Shown here piece after piece: positions 21,201 to 36,200 of a stretch of DNA of 64,000 nucleotides. Under the pieces are notes generated by a model. The model worked only from the letters and a program-made list of their open reading frames with translations. It was not told where the DNA came from and ran no database searches. Made by a program: the position numbers and the translations under genes. Origin of the DNA: Fusarium oxysporum f. sp. lycopersici 4287 (taxonomy: Eukaryota > Ascomycota > Sordariomycetes > Hypocreales > Nectriaceae); assembly GCF_000149955.1 (NCBI RefSeq), contig NC_030989.1, forward strand, positions 1,564,341-1,628,340. Direction: 5' to 3'. Numbering within the stretch: position 1 is the stretch's first letter; the number at the start of each line of letters is the position of its first letter.

Positions 21201-22232
21201 GTCAAGGTCGGCGTAAATCTGATCGAATCGAGCCTTGTCGGCAGGTGTCACGGCCCAGTCGCTAGCACCACTCTGTTGAGGAGACATGGGAGGACGACCG
21301 AGAGGGCTGTTTGTGCGAACCTGGGCTGTTCCGCTAACTTGTCGAGGAATGGCTGAGATGCCAGGACCAGTCGAAGACTGGCGCGAGGCAGGACCACGGC
21401 GCGAGGCAGCCTCGTAAAGACCAGCGGGGAGGACGCTAGGGAGAGATCGGAGAGCTCCTGTCTTCATGGAGGTAAGAAGGTGCATGGCGATAATGAACTC
21501 GGTCAGGACAAGAGCACCACGCTGCTCGGTGTCGGCAAGCTGCCATATTCTTCCCAGTGCTTCATTGGGTAGGCCGGACTTCTCGAAGATGGACTTGGCC
21601 TGGTCGCCGGGAAGCTGACCGCCTTGGAGAGGTTGACGTTCGAATAAACCAGTATATTGTGCGACCTTCTCAGGAGTCAGGGGTGGGATACGGATCGGCC
21701 CGCCGGTGCTCTGGGCTTGAAGAGCGGCCGGGGGAGGCGGCGAGCTGACGGGAACAGGCGGAGGCGGTGGAATGCCACCGGCACCTGTAACCTGAGGAAC
21801 GATGCCATCGAAACGAGGAAGGGGAGCTTGTTGGAGGGCGATCTCGGGAGTGGGCTCGCGGCCGGCTTGTGCGTGTCCGATGAGTCGTAAAGCGATACCA
21901 AAGCCAGCTGGTGTTAGGAAACCTCGGTTCTCCTTATCGGCGATCTGCCAGATCTAATTCAAGTATCAGCATTGAGTTCAAGTCAGTAGAAGGGCCATGT
22001 ATATCATCAACGTACCTCGCCAAGGATACGGGAGTCTAAACCTGTCTTGTGGAAGAACCTGACAGCAATTTCACCGACAACGACACCAACACTGTCTGAA
22101 TCGGCCTGTCGGAAGAGTTGTCCATAGGTGCGCTTCTCCTCAGGGGAGAGGTTCAGGTTTGGCGCTGTTTTGTCAGCTTTGTGTGGTAGAGAATATCGGA
22201 TGTGGGCTTCAAGTACCTTCATCAGCCGCCAT
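18248..22232 (-). CDS. EDE1: EH-domain endocytic adaptor Ede1 (Eps15-like)
   Basis: Ede1 is an early-arriving scaffold of clathrin-mediated endocytosis. I read five exons: 22232-22217, 22164-22016, 21953-19015, 18961-18325 and 18277-18248. The introns are 52, 62, 53 and 47 nt, each GT-AG with a CTGAC/CTAAC-type branch. The total is 3771 nt, 1256 residues. The order is EH1 (~15-100), EH2 (~145-220), EH3 (~287-360, with a calcium-loop-like DLDKGNKGYI), a Pro-rich linker with DPF motifs, a coiled coil (~525-705), a long disordered region with an NPF motif and acidic clusters, and a C-terminal UBA domain. The UBA is completed only by the last 30-nt exon (AANFLASRS); without that splice the protein would end early at VS. 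The 16-nt first exon encodes MAADE. Both small exons are easy to miss in automated annotation. Confidence 0.93.
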
Positions 22233-25644
<3,412 letters not shown>

Positions 25645-26321
25645 AGAAGATATAAAGGAAAGGATATTAGCGTTAATACAGGGTTACAGAAATAAAAGGA
25701 GTTGTTGGTTTCATTAGACCTCACGTCGTGTTTCCTTGTTGCATCGTGATAACTTGGCGTAGTTTGAGGATCAATATCCTTTACTAGACGCTCTTTTATA
25801 CTTCGAGGCATCGATCTTGGGTCTTTTCGTGGTACATGCTTGGGCAATTAGGTAGATGTATCTATTGGTTAGAGCTCGAGTCTGGGTATGACTTTAAACT
25901 ACTTCGAACTTGCAGCAATCCAATAATGGAAATAAAGACTGATCAATCAATCTCAAGCCAAAAAGGAATCGCCTCATAAGAGTCGTTACATGCATTGTTC
26001 CACAAAGAGTCTCGCGCCCTTGTGCTGTCATATGGCTATGTCACAGCGGGAATCCAAACCGTATCTGACTCAAGCGAGATCATGACGCCTCAAGATAGTA
26101 TCAAGAACTCAATTGCCAGAATTTCACGCCCTACGCGCCTTATGTTAAAGTGAGTACGGTAAATTTACATAACAATCAAGATCGGGATTTTTACAAATGC
26201 TGTCCTACGCGGCTATCGGTGACCGGTAGCCAGTAGTTCGGCAGCCGATATATAGAGGAGAGTTATCATATGTTTTCTCAATACAACAGTTCACTTCACT
26301 TACACGCCACCGTCAAACGCA
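25645..26321. other. intergenic; promoter of the ACS-like gene
   Basis: About 680 nt between co-directional genes. A TATATA element lies at 26249-26254, about 70 bases before the next ATG, with a GACCGGTAGCCAG segment just upstream. No further gene is seen. Confidence 0.55.
26249..26254 (+). promoter_or_regulatory. TATA-like element of the ACS-like gene
   Basis: TATATA located 68-73 bases upstream of ATG 26322, in an otherwise mixed-composition promoter. Positional inference only. Confidence 0.4.
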
Positions 26322-27602
26322 ATGGCACTCTCAAACCGCGCCCACGAAGCCGAGGAGGCATGCAAGGGGATGGCTTTGTGGGAAGTCATCACCAATCTTT
26401 ACGACCAGGAAAACAATCCTGATGGTATTGTGAGTCTTGGGGTGGCTGAAAATACCCTCATGCACAATGTTTTACGAAAACACATTCACGATAACTTGGC
26501 CTTGACCAACCCGGCTTTTACTTATGGAGATGGTACCACGGGTACGAAAAGAGCCAAACAGGCTGTTTCTAGATTCTTGAATAAGCATCTGAAGCCTTTT
26601 CGGGATATTGAACCAGCGCATATTTCCATGACCAATGGATGTAGCGCTGCCATTGAGCATTTGTCGTGGGCGGTTGCGAACCCTGGTGATGCGATTCTCC
26701 TTGGGCAGCCATATTATGGTACCTTTGTCCCTGATCTCACGTATCGTTTTGGAGCCAAGCTTCTTCCAGTTGCGTTTGGTGATGTCGATCCTCTCTGTGA
26801 AGAGGCAGTGACCAAGTACGAGGAAGTCATTCTCGATACTCAAGCCAAGGGGACCAAGGTTGCCGGTCTAGTTATCAGTCACCCACATAACCCCTTGGGA
26901 CGTTGCTATTCTCGCAAAGCTCTCATTGGCTTCATGAAGCTGTGTCAGAAGTACAAGGTTCACTTTATCAGCGATGAGATCTACGCCCTCTCAGTCTGGC
27001 CGAACACTGTCGATCAACACCCTCCCCCTATTCCTTTCGAATCTGCTCTTGCCATCGACACTACGGGTATCATTGACCCTGAGAGGTTACACGTTCTATG
27101 GGGCATGTCCAAGGACTTTGGTGCCAATGGCATCCGAGTTGGAGCCATTGTATCTCAGGCCAACTCATCCCTTCACGCTGCTATAGTCGCTGTTGGTCTA
27201 TACAGCTCTGTATCTTCCATCTCCGACCACATCACGGCCAACGTCCTGGAGGACGACGCCTTTGTCGATGCATACTTGGCCGAGAACCAAAGAAAACTAT
27301 CAGCTCAATACGCACGAGTCGTTTCTTGGGCAGTGAAGAATAATATAGATTACGCTCCCGGCGTGAACGCTGCATTCTTTTTATGGGTTGATCTCGGCAA
27401 GGTTTACGAGGCACTGCACCCGAAGGTTGAGACTGACGATATCACGGATTTTGTCATGGACAAATTGATGGAAAGGAGGGTCTTTCTTGCCTCGGGTAAA
27501 GCCTTTGGTTCCGAGAAGCCAGGCTGGTTCAGAATTGTGTTCTCCCATCCAGATGAGTACCTTGATCTGGGTCTTCAGCGAGTGATGGAAGCATTGCAAT
27601 AG
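26322..27602 (+). CDS. ACC synthase-like PLP aminotransferase (fold type I)
   Basis: An intronless 426-residue class I/II aminotransferase-fold enzyme. The pattern is that of 1-aminocyclopropane-1-carboxylate synthases and their fungal relatives: SLGVAEN near residues 38-44, GQPYYG at 128-133, HPHNPLG at 187-193 (N190 contacts PLP), SDEIY at 217-221 (D218, Y221), and the Schiff-base lysine K264 in GMSKDFGANGIR, with the phosphate-binding arginine just after it. True ACC synthases convert S-adenosylmethionine to ACC. Many fungal members instead act in secondary metabolism or have unknown amino-acid substrates, so the exact reaction is open. Length and motif order are complete, with no missing key residue. 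Neighbours (glutathione reductase upstream, a convergent unknown downstream) do not indicate a biosynthetic cluster. A TATA element sits about 70 bases upstream. Confidence 0.85.
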   Translation: MALSNRAHEAEEACKGMALWEVITNLYDQENNPDGIVSLGVAENTLMHNVLRKHIHDNLALTNPAFTYGDGTTGTKRAKQAVSRFLNKHLKPFRDIEPAHISMTNGCSAAIEHLSWAVANPGDAILLGQPYYGTFVPDLTYRFGAKLLPVAFGDVDPLCEEAVTKYEEVILDTQAKGTKVAGLVISHPHNPLGRCYSRKALIGFMKLCQKYKVHFISDEIYALSVWPNTVDQHPPPIPFESALAIDTTGIIDPERLHVLWGMSKDFGANGIRVGAIVSQANSSLHAAIVAVGLYSSVSSISDHITANVLEDDAFVDAYLAENQRKLSAQYARVVSWAVKNNIDYAPGVNAAFFLWVDLGKVYEALHPKVETDDITDFVMDKLMERRVFLASGKAFGSEKPGWFRIVFSHPDEYLDLGLQRVMEALQ

Positions 27603-27862
27603 CATTTCTGTCTTAATATGATTGGATAACACAACAAAGTGTGATCATACTGCGAATAGAGATGCTTTTTAATCAACCTGGCTAGTGGTTGGCTTTCATG
27701 TCCCCGTTAAGCCCATGGAACAGACTTGATATCTCCCCCTATGTGGTTTTCGAAATATCTCTACTACTTCTCAGCCTTCCACCTGGACATTGGGAAACAA
27801 TTTACCCATCCTAAGTAGCCAAGTTCCAGTAAATTTTCACCTTACGTGCTTTGCCAGAGGAC

Positions 27863-29188
27863 TCATCTCACTGAACTGTAACCGGCATCCACCAGTTCAT
27901 TTGCACTCGACATGACAGAGTAGCCTGCCCACAGGCCGTGTTTGTTGGAATGGAGCAACCCTGTCACAACTCCAGTCTCGTTCTTTGCAGCAGCTCCAAC
28001 CATTTTGTCTTCTGGCGTAAGGTTCGGGCCTTTTTCATCCTCCGGTTGGCCAGTCCAAGCCCAGTGATAGACCCGATAGTGAGTGGTGGCAGGATTACGC
28101 ACGACTCTGACTGACTTTGCAACGATTATACCTTTAGTAAAAGGAGGCCAGCGTGTAGCGAGACTGACAATAGTGTCCCATGGAAGCGCATCATCTGGGT
28201 CCTCGCCCAGTAGCCGCGCAAATGGCATAGTCCCATGCTGGTTCTTGTAATTGATAGCCTCGTCCAGCTTTACCAGAGCAACATCTATACCCGGGACCAC
28301 ATCTACAGCCATTCCAATTCTATTTTGTAAGAAGAACTCCCTCATCCCTACAACATCTCCTGGGTGAACAATACGCGCTGCCGTGGTCATCAAATGTTGG
28401 TCCTTTTGGTTCTTGATGAGAACGCCACTAGATACAGTTACTGCAAAGCGTGATGTATCCCCTTTCCCTCTCAGGTTCCCAACACCTTTGGAACCACGAA
28501 GCTTCGTTCCAGGGAATAGGGGTAGTTCGCTGACATGACCAGGCCACGGATGATCGGTGAGCTGTCTTGAGCCCCAATGAGACCATCGCTCGTGACTGGT
28601 ATCGTCCACCCCAGTATCAACAACTTCACAGCAAGCAATGTAGCCAGGAAGCTGGTTCGCCTTCGACTTCAAATCAATTTCCCAGCCCAAGCTAACCACG
28701 ATCCTTTCGTCCATGGTCAGCATGACCTCCATAACTTTCGAATAATCTGGATGACTGGAAAATATCTCAGTCACATCTTGAACCATCGCTCGCAGCGAGG
28801 TCTCTGGGAAACGACCTTGGCGTGCATCGATATTTACGCAAATATGGAGGTTCTGGTTTCCAGCAAAGATATCTGTGTTTGGTACTTGAGGCTCGATATG
28901 TTGGAATAGAGAGATCCTTCCCCGGGTCCTTTCGTGACGCTTGCCCTCGATAGGTGTGAGGAGCAAATCTTCTGTAGTCTTGGATGCTATTGTAAAAGGA
29001 CGCTCGTTGATTGTGAGAGGCCAAGGACGTGATGGAAAGCTCTTGACGAAGAAACGGTACCAGTAAGGGGAGCACTCTATATGCGTGACGCTGTGGAGTA
29101 TGGACAACCCTTCCTCGCCGAAGATTGGCTTCAGATACTTGCCATCCGAGCCGAACCTCATTGGATATGTAACATGCTTGGAATTCAT
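27863..29188 (-). CDS. hypothetical protein, trypsin-fold-like with missing catalytic residues
   Basis: A 441-residue intronless frame that I do not recognise by name. The second half (about 248-440) reads like a trypsin-like serine peptidase fold: a strand with SSGVLI (~253-258), TTAARIVHPGD (268-278) where peptidases carry TAAH, IDVALVKL (301-308) at the position of the catalytic Asp, and GVVTGLLHSNKHGLWAGYS (406-424) resembling the strands after the nucleophile. At the His position there is R272, and I see no GxSG-type nucleophile before residue 406 (the sequence there is VGAAAKNETG). If the fold is right, the protein would be a non-catalytic pseudopeptidase. The first half has no recognisable domain. 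There is no signal peptide, so it is probably intracellular. It converges on the ACS-like gene, 260 nt between stops. The fold assignment is inference. Confidence 0.6.
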   Translation of the reverse strand: MNSKHVTYPMRFGSDGKYLKPIFGEEGLSILHSVTHIECSPYWYRFFVKSFPSRPWPLTINERPFTIASKTTEDLLLTPIEGKRHERTRGRISLFQHIEPQVPNTDIFAGNQNLHICVNIDARQGRFPETSLRAMVQDVTEIFSSHPDYSKVMEVMLTMDERIVVSLGWEIDLKSKANQLPGYIACCEVVDTGVDDTSHERWSHWGSRQLTDHPWPGHVSELPLFPGTKLRGSKGVGNLRGKGDTSRFAVTVSSGVLIKNQKDQHLMTTAARIVHPGDVVGMREFFLQNRIGMAVDVVPGIDVALVKLDEAINYKNQHGTMPFARLLGEDPDDALPWDTIVSLATRWPPFTKGIIVAKSVRVVRNPATTHYRVYHWAWTGQPEDEKGPNLTPEDKMVGAAAKNETGVVTGLLHSNKHGLWAGYSVMSSANELVDAGYSSVR

Positions 29189-32100
29189 ATTGTTTTTGTT
29201 CCTTATACATGAAGATATGAGTATGGATTCTGTGTTTGTTTTGCCTAATCATTGGAAAAAGTTCAATGGCTCAGATCATTCTTAGGGTCAGAGAAGCAGC
29301 TTTTGATGGCTCCTGACTCTTGGTTCCTTCTATAGGCGTTCTGCTCCTCGTTTCTCTTTTTCCTTTACATTTTTATCTTGCTGGAACCTCTATCTGCTTG
29401 CTCTTGTTCTTCTCAGAGGATTCGACTTCTAACGACACCCCGAAGCAGGAAAGGTTTCCTCTTCTTTTTGGTTCAATACGGCTAGGGCAGGAATCCAGGC
29501 TTGAACATAACGATTACATAGTACAAGGAGTAGAAGCCAGATTCAAAGTTTCTGAGGTGCATCTTTCTAAACATTCCTGCCATCACAATGGTTGTTCAGG
29601 AGTTACCTAACATCGGCAGTATCATCTTTGATACAAGGTTCTTTCTTTGCACTCATCGACGAGGACGTTACCTTACCCTACATGGCGAGGCAACTTGTGG
29701 GCGTCTATTAGAGAGCACATGCGGCCTTGCTTTAATCCAATGATTCAGGGTAGTCTACCGGAAGGCTAAAGATGAATTGGTCGTCTCCAGGCATAAACAA
29801 AGACCTCCCCCAGCCGGTTCAGGCCGATGCTTTCCATTGACAACTCAGACCGCAGACCCTCAGGCCGGTCTCGTCCTTGGGAAAAAATGCAACAAGCCCA
29901 ATGGAGACATATTGAGCACGTCCCCTCCGGTAGAGCAAAGAGAGGAGCCGGAAGACAAAAGTGAGGCAAAAGTGCATCCAATTGCACTTGTGTTGGTCGT
30001 GCCGTAGTCGCTGTTCAAATTTGTACTCCGGCGCCCAACCCGGCGGTCCGCTACGGATAGATCCCGTCCGGGGGTCGGCTCACCAATCGGAAGACTTGAC
30101 CCATGCCCGGGTCCCGATATTTTGGACAAGGGCCCCGAATTTTTTTTTTAAGGTGCAGATGCCATCCAACGGCCCTTGAAACCCCAGCTCAGTGAGTGAA
30201 AAATTAGAGACGGTCCGACTTATGGGGACGGGGAAACGTTGAGGGGATTCACTAATGCTGTTTAATGGACATCAAACAAGGATTGTTTGAAGCGGCTGGA
30301 CCCTTGGAAACAGCCGGTGCTTTAGCGTGTCAGCATGAGTGATACGGACGGCCGCCATCGGATGGTAAGTTGAGGGTGTCGGTCAAGTTGAAAGGAGACA
30401 CCGGTAGACGCCGCTCAGCTGCAGAGACTTGAGTTCAGTTGTTATCAAATAGATAGCCAAATTAGCTTGCCCATCACGCAACAGTAACAAAGGAATATGC
30501 TATTCATTCCCTGCTGGTCATGCCATGTCCACGTCAGCGAGTTCAGTGCATCTGATGGTGCCCTGTAAGTGGTGAAACTACTGCAGGTTGGCTTGAAGGC
30601 GAATCGAAAATTGCATCTCTTGTGCATGGCCCTGGTGTGCTTACTGTGTGTGCCTGAACCCTTACAATCCATCCAATGCAATACCGATACCCGAACAGAA
30701 TCTGATAGGGTAGTCTTAGGCGCAGTACAGTGAATTGCTATATCTCGGGGCATTATTCCCTGTCAGGGTATCATAGAGATCCTGCAAGAGAGGAAGAAAC
30801 GATTCTCACTGGATGTGATCCCAGACATACATGCGATTTACATTTGATGACGGGATAATTGCGGCATATGTCTGGTACAATCGTGGATGTATGCAGCCAA
30901 CTTCAGCCAGCCATTCTCAGCTACCTAAGGTTCCATTGGCTTGGCTCACAATCAATACGTACCAGACCCATGGGACAGAATCCACTGTGAATAACAAACA
31001 TTCACGAGCATCCCTTGGAGGAAAGGAATTGCAGTCAGGGGTATCAGTATACAAGAATAACTAGAGTTTGTTATTAAACTCGCTTTCGCGTAAACTGTCA
31101 AGCCCCAAAACTATTCCCGATCAAATTGTCCGCTGCACCTTAGATCGAAAGGCGAGCTGTTGGAAAGAATTTTCGTACCAGGGTTCAAAACATCGAGCGA
31201 ATAGAAATGAACCACAACTGGCACGGGTTTAACACCACCACCACGAACGATCCATTAGTATCGGCTGTGATGGTCTCACTTATATCCATGACTATCACAC
31301 TAGGAGTAATCTCGGACCTCCTTAACGAAAAACTTGAGAGGGGAAAACAGAGATAGCCAGACATGGGATACCACAAGATCTCTCGGGATATCGAATAGGC
31401 GAAACTCTAGATGCTCCCAGATCCTGCAAGCGTCCACTCCTCCTCTCCAAAGAGCCAAGCTTTTGACGATCGTTGATAACGTCTTAGCCTAGCGTGCTCT
31501 TAGGGCAGGGGAGAGGCCATAGCACCTTGAGTTGGAGGGTCACAACGGAGGAACCGTACGCTTTAGGTTTGGGTTTCGATATGGTTCTGCTTGTTGGCCT
31601 TTTTGCCTCCCGCTACAAGGGCGCCTCTGTTGATGGTGAGTGGTCTAGATGGTGATGGCCTGGTATCACGAACGGCCGTGCCCTTGAAGGTTTGGAGCTT
31701 ACGAAAGCGATCCCCGCGATAACTGGCCCCCGTAAATTTTCTGGGGTTAACTAGTGTCGTGTGTTGGGGGAGATTTGAACCAGTTGGAGCACTTGGTCCT
31801 GCAAAATGAGAGAGAAAAAAGTCTAAACTGGCATCATGAATGCGGATGTGACCCTCTAATGTCACCATTTGGGGGATCGGGACCTGAAGAGGCTTGGAAC
31901 TTGGAGAGGGAAAAAACGTCTGTTCGCGACCAGTGACCCTTTGTTTGCCATGCCTCTATACCCGATTCTGGGAGGGAGTTATCCTATGAAGGAATTGAGC
32001 ACCCTGGACGTGAATGAATGAAGCCAAAATGAGGCCCTTGATGTGGATAGACACTCACTCACGATGGTGATAGTTGACGCCTTAATTCGCCTCTTGCAAC

Positions 32101-33200
32101 ACAACATGCAGCGATTCCCACTTAACGACACCATTAAACTCGATGACTGTGTTTTTCATGCCGTCTTCATCCGTCCAAGGACGCCGTGAGAGCCCGAACT
32201 CCGCACTCGGTATCCTCCAACGCGGGGAACGAGATGGGGAAAGCTCCTGTCTCACAGCTAAAGTTGACGTTATCCACTGTAGACAAGCACTAAACACTAA
32301 CCAAAGACCACAATGTCCGAGTCTTGACGAGAATAACCGTAAGAGTAAGAGGCCAATGTTTATTGTGACTCTGTCTCAACTCACCTTCATACCATGCCTA
32401 GTTAGACAGAGCATCCGAAATACAGTTGGACCTGATCTGGTATTACACTAATAACTTCACGTCATGAGTACGGCATAGACATTTCTCACAAGCAACTGTA
32501 AGCATGAGAGAAATCAGTGAAAGACAAATACACACACCCAATCGCCTGGGTCTCTCCCTGATACCGGCTTTCTCCCCGCTTAATGGCATGTCTTGTCTCT
32601 CTGCCTGCTCGGGTTGCACAACTTCGAGACAAGGAGCGGGACCTGCCTACATACATACACGTATGGTGCGCGTCATGATGGCTTAAAGACAAGGCGTTAT
32701 TGAACGTGAAAAAAGAAAGGAAGAGCGCAGCTACCAACAAGAGAGGGCCAAGATTCAGGAATTGTTAGACATGTTGCCCTGCTTACTCTGTTTTTCAACC
32801 CCTGGCCTAAGCTTGTGTTCCACAAAGTTTCTCGAAGCTCCAGAATCTCGATGTGATGAACACAAAGATAACGAATTATAGCTCAGCCATTCCAGGATCG
32901 TTTGAGCCAGCCTCATGCACTTGATTGTTTCTCGAGGGAGGATCATGAAACGGATCTATCAACTTTTGGCAACCGAGGCGAGCATACACATATCCAGAGA
33001 CAATGATAGCTTGTCAGTGCCTAGGAGCTTTGACCATAATTATGCTCATATAACGCGATATATTATCAATCTTTCATTGAGTCCCCGAATCACGTATATC
33101 CTAAGTACCGTAGAAGTGCAACATGATCTGCTAACACACGGCGTCTCGCCATTCAATCTTGTAGCACTTTTGTAACAACCACTCGTTTCTACTAAGATTG
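29189..33200. other. gene-poor spacer, left part
   Basis: About 4 kb with no supported gene. Contains a poly-T run at 30129-30140 and GC-rich patches (30010-30130, 30330-30420). Open frames do not exceed about 100 codons, lack motifs and often lack an ATG. The segment next to 29188 is the promoter of the trypsin-fold-like gene. Confidence 0.45.
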
Positions 33201-36200
33201 TAAGGACTTGTCATAGATCAACACATCGGGGGACCGGGTATTGATAGGCTACAACATGTTTCGGTGCTCTTTCTAAGGATATCAAGCGCTTAAAAAAGCA
33301 ACGATGCTGTGATAGAAAACGTTTGTATCTGTGTAAGACATAAGCACACAGCCCAACATAGGCGGTGGGGGCCACGCCTTGTCTAGCTGAAAGTTTGGAA
33401 ACTGGAATAAGAAGCACGAAAAGACGCCATAAGCATGGGATAGTCGATACGGGCGTGCTGGACCGTACGAGACAGGCGTTCTGGGCTGACGTCCTATGCA
33501 GTCCCGGCTCGGTGGGCAACAAGACACCGCCTCCACCTACGCAGTAGCAAAACATGTGCAGAGAAATTCATGGCTTGGAGTCGCGAACGCTGTAGAACAT
33601 AGCCTCTGTGTGTATTTCAGAGACATGGCTGCCCAAAGGGTGCCGCGGGTGTAAATGGTTGCACCCCTTCATCCTTCAGGTCTCAGACAGACGTGGGAGA
33701 AAACCGTGTATTCCCCCCCCATAGGCGAGATAACCGTAGTCGTAGGGATCCATATTTGCCTTTGACTTTTATTATCCTCGGCTGTATGGTATTGACATGG
33801 CGCCTTTCCTGATGCAACACCATTGCCAGGCTTTGCATTGCGCAACGAGACCCTGTGTTGAAGTCTCAGCAAGACAATTGGTCTTTGTAAACACCACCGT
33901 TACAAATGGAAACCGAAGGGAGACAGTGTAAGACGGATTGACCCATAATAGCCGCATCTTCCGTTATTGGGCGGTGCAGAGTGAGGATGTCGTCAAAAAA
34001 AATGGCGCTGGAGCCTGAGGTACGTGTAAGCGTGCAAGTGAAATGCCGCTCGGCATAAACGATGATCCCCCAATCTGAAACGGCGATGTATGTGTCAACG
34101 TCACAGCCTATCGAATTGACGTTGGAATAGCCGACGATCAAATCATATCAGCATGAAAAAAACAAGGCATCAACAGAGTTGCAGCATGTCGGAGATGGCT
34201 GTGGTTGTGGTCAATGGCACTGGGCGAGTGAGTGGTGCAAGAGGCGTTGAGACGTCCATTCGGCCTTTGAGCCGCAGTTGCTGATGGTGGGCATGATTCC
34301 ACGTGGTGTAACCACACCAGAGGTACCTGAATGCTTCTTGATCCTGGCATCAGATACAGAACAAACGGCGTTTGCCTTGGAGACAACTCAGGGATGAAGA
34401 TGAGGGATAAAGAAGGGTGTTGGTATAGTCTGATGTCGTGTTAACGAGTTGTTGAGAACTCCCTTCCTTGTACGGATAGAGGCTGATTCATCCTTTCTTC
34501 AGTGACTTCAGTACGATATCCTCTTTTGGCCAGAGGCATGTGTATCGCGTTGCACAACAATTGACATGGATGTTCACGTATCACAGCCGCCCTGCCTTTG
34601 TCACACCTCAACCGCTGACACGGCAGGGACCCGAACCAAGCGACGAACCGGAAGCCATTGAACAAGAACAAGATAAAAAATTTCTTTTCTGTTGGAGAGA
34701 CCTTGATTGGAAGTGGCTCGCTGACTTTGGCCTGGAATGTGAAGAGGGTGGGAAAAATAAAGAGACCATTGTTTTGTTTCTAAAACATCAGTTTATGCTA
34801 CCCTGTCATGACGATTAATCATAAACATCCTGAAGAGCCTCAGAGACAAAGAATGCCGAGATGATACCCGGGACTTTCTGAGAGTTTGATTGGTTGGGAC
34901 GCTTGAAATAAAAAGCAAAAACAAATTGCTCAAGACATTGATATGGTACTGGTCAATATCGACAGTTGTGCAAATGCCGTGCTTTGGCAGTACCAAAGTC
35001 CATTGTGCGTGCACTAAAGCAGAGCAAAGTAATGCAAAGCCACGATGGATAGTCTGTAACCTTGCATTTTCGTTGTATGAGTTAAAGTTATCCCTCACTT
35101 CAATTCGAATTACACAGGTAGATGGAATTGACACGCCTAGCGGAGCAGGCCGAAACAACAGGCAAAACCAAGATCAAGGACCAAGGTATTTGATGTGATA
35201 TGATGTTCCTTGAACCAAGCAAGGCACATTGAAGCAAGGGTTGGACCTGGATTGGCGCGGGCCGACGTCACATAGAAAGAGGTGAGTTTCCGGCAACACA
35301 AGCAACACAACACAGTCAGCATAACACACAGCGCATCTCATCCATTCACAGCGCGACGCAACCTCCGGCCCGAGCCCGCCGATCAAAAGAGAAGTTTTCC
35401 TTCCCAGGGTCAGGCATGATAGCCAGGCACAGACAGGTACAGGGTTTCGATATGTCCAGAGTAGAGAGTACGGAGGCTGCCACGTAGTCTAGGGCATCAG
35501 GGTCAGGTACCAAGGACAGAGGAAAGACAAAACACTCCCTCTAAGCGTTGGTTCTAAGAGGCGATCGATCGAGATGGAAATAGATTCGAATGCAGGTGCG
35601 AAAAAGTTAGCACATACCAACCAACAGCACTGACAGACTGACTAAGATTGTGATGATGATGTGTTGGAAGTGAAGCATGAAAAAGACTCCATACTCCCGA
35701 AACAGCCCACATTGCTCCATATTATGCCACTTGTTATTGATTCTGATGCAGACCAAAAGTAAAGCAAAGCAAAGCAGGCCCGGATGAGATGCCGGAATCT
35801 TGGGGTTTCACTGCCGGACCAAGCGAGCGAGTGAGAGGAACCGTACGTTGAATGAATGAATGAATGGCTGGCTGGCAATGGATGGACGCATTGTTTCGCC
35901 ATCTGCCGAGAAAAAAACAATTTCACCACAAAAACAGCTCATCCATCAACCGCCCAGCATCGGATATCACAGGATAATGGGCAGACAGAAGAAATAGAGT
36001 GGGCTTTCTTGCTTCTCGTATCTGTATCTGTATCTTCTTTTTTTTTTTTACACCTCTAGCGTCAGATCCCCCCAGACACGAGACTGGAAAAGCTGGAGAC
36101 TGCATGTTTTGCCCTGAAAATTTGAAGTGAATCTCACCATGACCGGACCCTACCGAAGAAATGATGTCGATCTGAGCCGACCAATGCAAATCTCGGTACG

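Noticed and set aside
31760..31800. tRNA-like T-arm (GGTTCAAATCTCC on the minus strand)
   Set aside because: No matching acceptor stem, D-arm or anticodon arm at the right distances.
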